From: Galaxea fascicularis
Taxonomy: Eukaryota > Cnidaria > Anthozoa > Scleractinia > Euphylliidae
NCBI GenBank assembly: GCA_948470475.1
Contig: OX419346.1
Coordinates: 10,367,343 to 10,431,342 of the forward strand
Length of the DNA: 64,000 nucleotides
Direction: 5' to 3'
Within the stretch, counting starts at the first letter, position 1; each line of letters starts with the position of its first letter. Both the position numbers and the translations under genes were made by a program. Shown here in pieces: positions 55,476-64,000 of this stretch. The notes under the pieces were generated by a model. The model did not search any database, was not told the origin of the DNA, and was given only the letters and a program-made list of their open reading frames with translations.

Positions 55476-58400
55476 GATAAATTTTTATTGTTTTTCGTTT
55501 TGTAGCCATAGAAACTGACTAATAAGAGGCTTACGTAGCACTGAAGATGTCACTATAGAAAACAATACTTATTCAGGGTGCAAGAAGATCCTCGCCACTT
55601 CGGGGATTTATTTTATTTACTCCACATAATTCATCATAATAAGTAAAATATATTACGGTTGTTAAGAGGAGGGAAGGAGTAAAGAAAGGTACGATTATAA
55701 ATAATTATTTCTTATTTATATGCCCTTTTAAATAACAATGGATAGTTTTTTAGAATAAAAAAAGGAAAACTTGCTAACAGAAGGAAGGGAATTTTTTACT
55801 TAGGTGGGTAGCAGTAATTAATACTGAGCAATATAATACTGGAGGAGAGCTCCTTTAAATAGCTGTTTTGTAGGTTTCTAGCGAATAGAAATAAGAATAG
55901 CATTCCAAAAATAACGTCCAATAATTGTTAGCCAAAATGTGCTGGTATTGATTCTGAAAAAGGACTAGGACTCAGATGCTGAAGGGATGCAATTCTAGTG
56001 GCGTAATCATGTTGCTCAGATACATGGGTTAGCGTAATATAGGACAGCTTTCTATCTACAATTTGATCATAAAAGAGTTGACAGGTATAAAATTTAACTA
56101 TGTTAAGAAGCTTAATGAAACCAAAGTTTGCCTAATGAGGAGTAATATGACCACAAAGTAGGGCATTGTTAATTAATCTAACTACTTTGTTTTGTAACTT
56201 TACCAAGCGATATAAACGTATTTTGTATTGCTCTGTTGGGCAATTTAAGCTTTTTAATATTTGTCCCATTCTTTATATGTTACGAATATATTCCATTTCA
56301 AAGTGCGTTTGTACTCTGATAACGCACAGATGACAAAAACGTACACTACCTATGAGCCGCATGCCTACTAGTGCTCCAAGCAGTGTTATTTTTTTAGTTT
56401 TTGTTTAATTACCTGAAGCCATTTCCCTTTACCAATAAACGGGCATTCCCGGACGAAACCGCTTTGTTTTCTCTGTGATTTGTCCCGGGGAAAGAATTTA
56501 TTGCCAATTGAAATGACTACTTTGCGAAGATTTATCTGAGCAGAAAACTGTGTGGTCATCCCTAGTTGGAAATCTTAAGCAAGTTAGGTAAGGATTCTAA
56601 TTAAACACTTGTCATTATTCAACGTTTTGTCGTCGCGCCCTTTCAGCAAGTTTTCCATTTTCTGTTAAAGAAAATGACATAATTAAGCTTTAGTTAAGTA
56701 CGTTGGGTACTGTTTCAGTAGGGTAGCGTTTCTCGGAACATCGTTTGGTAGGTTGATGTAATGAGTTATATTATAATCACTACTCAACTTGGTCACTTTA
56801 AACCAAGAGAGGATGACCTTCATCCTCTCTCGCTTTAAACTGAATTCCAATCTTCACTGTATATTTTATAACTAATTGCGCCGGTGTAATATGAAGTGGC
56901 TATAAGGGTTCCAGTATTCTGTATTTCTGGACATCAGTAATATTTCAGAGGTATAGGGTAATTCATGAAAAGTGCCGTGAAGAGTTTTCAGCACTTCTTG
57001 ATTTTACTGGTAATAAAATATTATCAGATTTCATAAACTTTATTAGTGCATGGGCTAGCTCGTTCGCCAGCATTTTTTGAAGTAGGAGACACTTGTCATG
57101 AACTTTAAGTTTGCATGATTGTGTAAGTTGTGATTTAAGCTGTTAAATATTTAAAAATAAGGGATTCTACCTTGTAAATAGTAGTACTGTATGCTCCAAG
57201 CAGTGTGCTTTTGTTTCCCGTTTCATGCCTGCTGAACCATTACTCCGTTTAGGATATATGGGCATCGTGCGGATAAAACTTATTTGTTCTCCAGCTGTAG
57301 TTTTGTGCTGGGGAAAAAGGATGATGACACTTTAGGTAACTACTTCGCAGACTTCTCTGAGTAAAATATGACTCAAAACTAAGTAGGCAAATTGAGTTAA
57401 TTTTCAAGGAAACTGATTCTGAATGCGTGAACGCTTGTCAAGTTATCAACCGATGCCCTAACGTTTTGGTGTTTGGTTTCAGCACGGTATTTCCATCTCA
57501 TGTTATTAATAGCAACTGTTACAGAACTTTATACTTCAGTTGAGCATGTTGGGTACTGTTGCAATTAATGGCAACGTTTCTCAAAACATGGTAGCTTGTC
57601 TCTTTATTATGAGTTACTAACCCGCGTTATACAACTTACACTGAATGCCATTACTATCAGTGCATATTTGAAAGCTATCTAGAGAAATTCATCAGGATAA
57701 TAAAACGTGCCTTGAACAGTATTCAGCTCTTCTTGATTTTAATGTCAATGTTTACATTCATTTAGTGTGCTCGTTTTTTTCGATTTCAGGCCCTTTACTA
57801 GTCTGGGCGCAAATATGTATTTCAGACACGCAGTAGACAGAAAGCACTTTGTTTATGGAACAAGTTGTATTCCTTAGACTAATGGACTAAGAAGTACATG
57901 AAGAACGCACTTGTGATAAATTAAACTTTGAGACTACGTGAATTCTTAATGCTTTCATTCAAAGATGTGATATTAACTTAAGGCAAAGACAGTTGATTGA
58001 GTGATCATTTTTAAGGATGTGAGCTCCAGCCTTGAAATAGCTTGAGAACGCTTATCACACTGAGACTTCCTCCACGTTGCAAAAAGAGGGGACACTCATT
58101 GAAAGAAACTTGCGCGCTTAATTGAGAGGGGCGGTAATTGAGCTTGTCTTTGAAAATTGACAGTAGGAACAAGCTTTCCTTGTAAAAGTAAAGGGGGAGA
58201 GGGAGCTGGGATAGGTTCTTATTCAAGAGGAGCGTCTATGCGTGGGTGGGTGCTAGCTTATCATGGGGAGGGCCCTTGGGAATGGATCACCAGAGAAATG
58301 ATGGGGACGAGAGTAAAAAATAATGAAGGAAGGGGGGGGGGGCTGACGGAGGGAAAAAGGAAGTGCCCGCAGCAAAGCCATTGGTTTATTAAATTTCGTC

Positions 58401-59529
58401 CCCTAATTTATATGCAAATTAAAGACATCTGCAAAATAGATCACTTTGCCGTGTTGTTTTTAAGGTGGGAATAACCGATCCAGTTACTCAGGATCTTATT
58501 GTATCACATTTTTTTCCAATCAGAACACCGGGTTAAGTAAGTGACTTAATTAATTCTGACCAATACAGCGATGTTAACGTCTCCAAACGGGACGTAAAAT
58601 GCGAAAAAACAAAAACAAAAACAAAAAAACAATAGTATTTCGCTAATATGAAACTTTAAGCCACCACCCCGCCCCAAAACACAACCTGACCTATTCTCAC
58701 TGAATAATTAATTCACGCATCGTAAAACAACGCCTTGACATTCCATAGTCCTTAGGGATGCATTATTGCATTGGGGGCTACTCAAAGGAACAGGTAAGAC
58801 CTCGTGGCCTTGAGTTTTTCACTGTGTGTCACAGCGATGGCCGCCGAGACGACTTTTCAAGCTTCGACCCACCCTCTTTCCCCGGTGTTAGTTGACAAGT
58901 TCTCATTTCCAGAAATCTGTACTCGCTGTCTGTCTCTTCCCGCAACAATCCGCGGATCTCTCTCCCATAACTTAGTTTTACGTTGTGGTAAGTAGTAGTC
59001 AGTGAGGCTCATAGTACCAGTATTTTGCAACCGAGTTTTAACTGGAATGTTTACGGGGGAAGTTAGAACTTTTTTTTGAATTCCGAACAGTGTTAGCTGG
59101 TTTGGCTTAGTAGTTAAAACGATTTATTATATCTTTCATTAAGTAAGTGCGCTGCCTGTTACACTTGGTCTATTTTGCATGCCGTATCCACTGAATGGCC
59201 CGCTAAATTTGAAAGTTCGTGAAACATTTTGCTCTTCGACGACAGAAGAAATACGTTTTTCAGTGTTCTGATTTAAATACGACAGCAGTGACATTTCGCT
59301 TAGACCAAGAAAACTTATTATTTTTGTTCTATTTCCGCCAATTTTTGCAACTCTCATCGATTCTATCCTTCATTAATATTATCGCTGCCATATGCATATT
59401 GCTATTAATGGTGTCACAATTCTGTCGGCGGAGAACGTTATCTAATTAGCATATATGCACCAAAGCGTCTATATGCACACTTGAACTTCCCTTGTCATAT
59501 TTATTTTAATTTCACCGAACGGAAAGGGA

Positions 59530-60515
59530 GGGGGACATAGGGATTTGCGGTGTTGCGGTGTTGATGGTTTTTTCAATGCGGTGATGCGGTGAATAAAATC
59601 TCAATTTGCGGTGTTGCGGTGATCGCAAACCCAACGGTGTGCGATGTTTGTGTTTCTCAAGCTACGGTGTTCGGTGAAATGAAATTATTTTCGGTGCTGT
59701 GGTTTCTTGTTTGATCTTTCTCAGACCTAAATTCAGCACGTAAACTTCGTTAATCCGTGATAATTTATGGCAAGCACGTTCCATTGTGTTTAATTTGTAA
59801 TAAAATACAGACCAACATTGTCGAGTTAATCTTCAATACGCTTAAGCTGCCAATGTTCACGCTGGACTAGCAGGTGCGCGATTTTCGCCATTCTGATCAG
59901 CGGCTTTTTCATTCAAAATGGCGTCGGCGATAAGCCATATTGTTTTTTAAATTAATATTCATGAGGCATTCTTTCCCGTTGAATTGTGGGATAACTAGAG
60001 CCCCTGTGCTTCATGTTTTTCAGCTTCGTCCTGTCTGAAAATGTTGTGATATAACTTTAATACAATATGAATCTTTCAAAATACTCCAGAGATCAAAGAA
60101 ACTGAACGCCGAAGTTTATTGATGTAACAATACTTGTTACTAAGAGGACGCTCCACACTCCTCCACACTCTGGAAATGTTGTTTTATCGCTTGGCAGCTT
60201 TTCGGGTCAACTTCTCAGTAATGTTCATGGAACTTCATACAAACGACCTCTCCGGGTAAGTACAAGAAAACTGATTTACGAGTATCAACAGTATCGACGC
60301 GTAGGCATGCATTGACAAGAGTACATTTTGTTGTCTTTATTTTGTGGAAAATTGTTTAGGTATAAAAGTGTTATGTCAAGTGTAGACGTTGAAATCATGT
60401 AGCTAAAAATAATTGTTGCGGTGATGGTGTTTCGTCGACTTTTCTTGCGGTGATGCGGTGTTCGTTTATTTTTTTGGGGGTGTTGCGGTGTTTAGGGGCC
60501 CCCCATGTCCCCCTC
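59530..60515. mobile_element. 0.99-kb DNA transposon with GCGGTG subterminal repeats
   Basis: The left end GGGGGACATAGGG and right end CCCCCCATGTCCCCC are short TIRs. GAAAGGGA (59522-59529) and GAAAGGGG (60516-60523) form an 8-bp near-perfect target duplication. Many GCGGTG units (TTGCGGTGTTGCGGTG, ATGCGGTGATGCGGTG) lie near both ends in the same orientation. No transposase frame. The 8-bp duplication points to hAT or P superfamilies. Spacers 1 and 2 are empty at this site. Confidence 0.7.
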
Positions 60516-61860
60516 GAAAGGGGTACCGCACCAAACTGCTGTCCTGTACCGTTCTTTAAAATCATTGAGTGTTTTGCTTGAGTCTGATATTTTTTTCTTC
60601 TACTTTCCTTAAATTCAGTTTTCAAACATTTAAAATATCCACCACAATAGTTCACAAAAATAATTAGCTTGGTGATACCCACGTTGCTTATTGTTGAACA
60701 TGCAGAACATGCAGTTATAAACAAATGTAGTTCAGGCCAACCTTACGACAAGTTTTGGAAAGATTTCCGCACAACCCCATACACAGTTATACATGCATTA
60801 CTGTCATACTCAGGGGACCTGTTCCAAAAACGAGTGAAGTTTCAGTCACAAAATGCATGTATAATAATGCGTGGGGCTGTGTGGAAATCTTACCCAAGTT
60901 TGGAAAATACATGCACAGGGTTTACAAATTTTCAAACATTGTTCAGGTGACAGTGAATCCTTTCCTATGTGATATTTTTTAACTTTTAAGAAGCATTTTT
61001 AATCAACCCTTTCGCTCTCAGGAGTGATCAATAAGTAATTTCTCCGTGCAATATCGTTACATTGTAAAGCAGACAGGTTTTGAGAATAAAGTAGAAATCA
61101 ACAAAAGGATATTGTTTGATTTAACACCAAATTCTCAGAACTAACATTATAAGCAATGTATTGCAGACACTAAGGAGAATTAGTATTAAGATGTTGGGGG
61201 TGTAAGAGTTAACTTGGTATGATAAGTTGTGCGGTGTAAAGAAAATAGTGAAGATTGAGCAGGTGGTTGTCTTGTTATGTTACATCAAAAAAGTTGTCAA
61301 AACTACTTAACGAATGATTTGCCACATGCTAGGTTTCTTCCCTATGAAAATTTGATAATCTAACACGGCCTCATCTTTTTGTTCAATCAAAATTTAAACA
61401 AAATCAATGAAAGAGGCCAGAACATAAATCCCCAACTGAATCCCGATATGCATGACATAAATTTTCCGAAGTTTAAAAAGCCTTGGCTGCTTCTATTTCG
61501 TACCTTAAATGGATGTGTTTGTCCCTTCTAATGACAGGAGTGATGTTTTCCGGTGTTAAAAACGACTGAGGTGACATTCGCTTGGATCACAAAATATTTT
61601 TGTCTTATTTTAGACATCGCTTCCTTCCTCCATTGATGCTGTCTCTCTAGCTTCAAAATTACTGTTTACTTTCTCATAATTTAGTGTCTGCAAACTTATT
61701 TCGTTAGCACATACGCACCAGAAATTGAAGTTCCCTTGTCGCATTTATTTTTAGTCTTAAATTTGGTACTTAACTGTTGTTCTTACCTCACTTCATTAAA
61801 CTCGACAGACGTTTCCCCTTTTTTATGGTTGGTTTTCAAACAATTATAATTAGCCTGGCC

Positions 61861-62052
61861 AAATCCAGATGCCTGCATATTAACAGTTAAATTTAGCCAC
61901 AAATTGTTTCCGATTTCAACCAATAGGACAAGCACAGCACGGACGTGTCTGCTCTTCACTTATAACTGATAACATACATCTATCTTGGTTTGTCTTGATA
62001 TTGCATTCAGTGATGATTTCTACAGCTGATCACACCTCAAGTGGCTTCAAGT
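61861..62052 (+). promoter_or_regulatory. 5' region of leader 4
   Basis: It matches the region before leaders 1-3 (CCAGATGCCTGCAT, ATACATCTATCTTGG, TTCTACAGCTGATCACACCTC) but lacks the CRE-like block found there. Regulation may therefore differ. Confidence 0.45.
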
Positions 62053-62143
62053 ATGGCGGACTGTTCCTTCCCCGTCTTCTTCTTGATCGCCTTTTGTATT
62101 CTTTCGTGTGCGTGGCTAGAACGCAAAGTAGATGCCCAGCAAG
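62053..62143 (+). CDS. Leader exon 4 of a further gene unit
   Basis: 30 codons plus one base, ending CAAG|GTGCGA (donor at 62144), phase 1. It starts MADCSFPVFFLIAFC and ends LERKVDAQQ with a V-D-A cleavage site. Its body exons, if present, lie beyond the window. It is closer in length to leader 1 (no Gly insertion after SF). Confidence 0.72.
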
Positions 62144-62499
62144 GTGCGAAAATAGCATTGACACATATTTTAGTCCGTTAGACAAACTTCGCCATAAGAT
62201 CTACACTGATACTTTTTCCGCCTTTTTGCTTTTTGAATACGTCAGAGTCAACTGGAAGATACAGTAATGTATCTTTAGCTTTTCCAAGCTGCGTCCATGA
62301 TGTGAAGTGTTGAACTGATGTTTCCTGTGGAAAGTACTGTTTTCTATGCCTTACTTTTTATCAACGAGCAGAGTCCAAAAAATTACGAATTTAATTTATC
62401 GGGCCCGACTTATTTGCTCCTAAAACAGGATTAAACTACGTTTTTCGGCGCAGCTAAGAATTGTGAAAACATTTGTCTCTCGCTACCTCATGAAAGAAA

Positions 62500-62640
62500 A
62501 TAACACGAACTACATGTACTAGAATAACTACAAGTACTACAGGTACTACAGAATTACAGTATCTACAGGTACTACAAGGACTACACGAATTACAGGTAGT
62601 AAAGTACTACTAGGCAAACTACAGTTATTAGAGCTGCTAA
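62500..62640 (+). repeat. Degenerate TACAGGTAC minisatellite
   Basis: ACTACAGGTACTACAG-type units of 9-12 bp are repeated about ten times with variation (ACTACAAGG, ATTACAGGTA). It lies in intron 1 of the fourth unit. No gene. Confidence 0.6.
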
Positions 62641-62959
62641 CTAAAACAGCATTGCTGACACTTTGAGGGTGCTATATTCGTGACGATTATCACGGACCTT
62701 TTACTGGCTTTCAGCACATTATCTGACCGATTTCGTGCGATCACACAGGCTTCATCAAATGTTTACAGCACAAATCTCTTTCAAATTAACTGGTTCTGTG
62801 AAATGCCAAAAAAAAAACATCCTCAACCGTAGAGAATGGTGCCATTTATCTTCGCAAGAGTGATGACTCAAGAGCCATTCGGATTAGGGATGTCAGTGAA
62901 CTCAACGAAACTCACAGAGGAAGATAAGTTAAACTCCTTTCATTCCTAATTTCGATTTG

Positions 62960-64000
62960 TAAATTGTGATCACTATAGCAATGACTTCGAAATCGTTATT
63001 TCGCGAACTGCCTTACGCCAGTGTGAGTGACATTGTTTCATATCACGGCCAGTTTAATTACATCATAAACAGTAGTTTGCCTACCAAGAAGTATCTAGAT
63101 AAACTTTCAAGTCTATATGATTTAGATCTATTCTCTTTAAACATACAAAACGGCTTAAACCCCAATTCTGAGCTGTTTTATGAAAACATAAAGAGCCACT
63201 GTTATTCGCCACATAGCTTCAATATCTTAAAAAAATAAGCTACCTCGCAACGAAAGCAATTTCTCTCTGCTTCATAATAATGTAAGAAGCCTAAGACGAA
63301 ACTCCTTGAAAACCTGCAGGTGCATTTGTTAGACGAACTGAATTATAGTTTTTTTCTGTAATTGGAGTTTCTGAAACTAAAATAAGTACAGTTGATTCTG
63401 TAAACTTTTACACGTCTATATCTGGCTATAAATTTGAATACGTTCCGACACCTATAGCTTCTGGAGGACGTGTTGGCATGTATATCAAGGACAGCTTGAA
63501 TTACACGATTATTGACAAAACTTCCAACGAGGCGTTCCAAGCTTTATGGATCGAATTTCATCTCTCTCGGCAGCCAAACATTATCTGTGGCGTGGTGTAT
63601 AGACAACATAACTCTCCGCAACAATTTTTGGACTATTTTGATGAAACAATAGAAACGTTTAGCGCTTTAAATAAACCCATTTTTATCATGGGTGACTTCA
63701 ATATAAATATGCTTGCTGTTGAAACAATTAATTATGCACATAAATTTCTTCTCTCATTACAAAGCTATTCATTAATTCCAACAGTTGACAAACCAACTCG
63801 AGTATATAATAACTCCGCAACTCTAATTGACAATATTTTCGTTAACAAGCTTGATAGCAAAATTAAAAGTGGGAACATCGTATGTGGCATTAGCGACCAC
63901 TATTCCCAATTCTGTATTGTTCATGGTGTCAAGGTGACAGCAGGAAAAAGCAAAATACCAAAAAGAGATTATTCTCAGTTCTCAGAACATGATTTTCTTG
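62960..64000 (+). pseudogene. LINE 5' part: N-terminal region and AP endonuclease, runs off the edge
   Basis: An N-terminal stretch (62966-63238: MTSKSLFRELPYASVSDIV, LDKLSSLYDLDLFSLNI) leads into FSLLHNNVRSLRR, SVIGVSETKI (catalytic Glu), then an open frame from about 63395. That frame reads GYKFEYVPTPIASGGRVGMY, IICGVVYRQH, IFIMGDFNINML and GISDHYSQF: the metal-binding and SDH motifs of APE-type LINE endonucleases. Frameshifts lie near 63237, 63305 and 63355. The reverse transcriptase would follow outside the window. Same family as the LINE at the left edge, as far as I can judge. Confidence 0.8.

Larger units (their letters stand above)
55397..61860. other. Spacer 3: intergenic copy after gene 2
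   Basis: It is paralogous to spacer 1. It lacks the MITE/Penelope insertion (at 55853), the G-run insertions and the MITE at 23519, but has its own DNA transposon at 59530. The short open frame of the other spacers recurs at 59219-59449. It contains short G-rich runs (58330-58341). No exon is supported. Confidence 0.6.

Overview
This is a eukaryotic window with no bacterial or phage character. It most resembles a reef-coral (cnidarian) genome. The reasons are small phase-matched exons with GT/AG borders, secreted PAN/EGF/EAR modules, a tRNA-derived SINE of a type I associate with corals, and a dense mix of LINEs, a Penelope-like element, a Ngaro-type YR retroelement, a Ginger-like DNA transposon and many foldback MITEs. 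Species cannot be fixed from sequence alone.

The backbone is a tandem array of plus-strand genes for secreted modular proteins. Gene 1 has a leader exon at 6150, then PAN/Apple at 9350, EGF at 10643, Ca-binding EGF at 13273, a shortened EGF remnant at 13519, and a terminal exon at 15377-16383 with seven EAR (EPTP) repeats, enough for one seven-bladed beta-propeller. Gene 2 has a leader at 43797, PAN at 50457, EGF at 51449, three cbEGF exons at 52208, 52631 and 52878, and EAR at 54402-55396. A lone leader exon at 31165 has no body exons of its own. A fourth leader at 62053 starts another unit that runs off the right edge. All leaders and inner exons have compatible splice phases. The inferred reading frames close exactly: 530 codons for gene 1 (546 if the shortened EGF is used) and 611 for gene 2.

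Layout: 1-1706, LINE 3' end with a nested TTAA-flanked MITE; 3587-4735, second LINE tail; 5283-16383, gene 1; 16384-24279, spacer 1 holding a MITE split by a Penelope-like element; 24280-30696, Ginger-like transposon; 30697-33240, leader 2 and its intron; 33250-33860, microsatellites with two hammerhead-like motifs; 33864-37324, partial spacer 2 with a hAT fragment; 37325-43119, Ngaro-type retroelement; 43120-55396, gene 2; 55397-61860, spacer 3 with a GCGGTG-rich DNA transposon; 62053, leader 4; 62960-64000, 5' part of a LINE. Spacers 1, 2 and 3 are paralogous, so the locus grew by repeated segmental duplication followed by element insertion and deletion.

The most interesting biology is in the gene family. 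Between the two propellers, amino-acid changes cluster in the same two loops of every blade, which would lie on one face of the propeller. There are also more leader exons than bodies, all in the same splice phase. Together these suggest a diversifying family of secreted recognition or matrix proteins.
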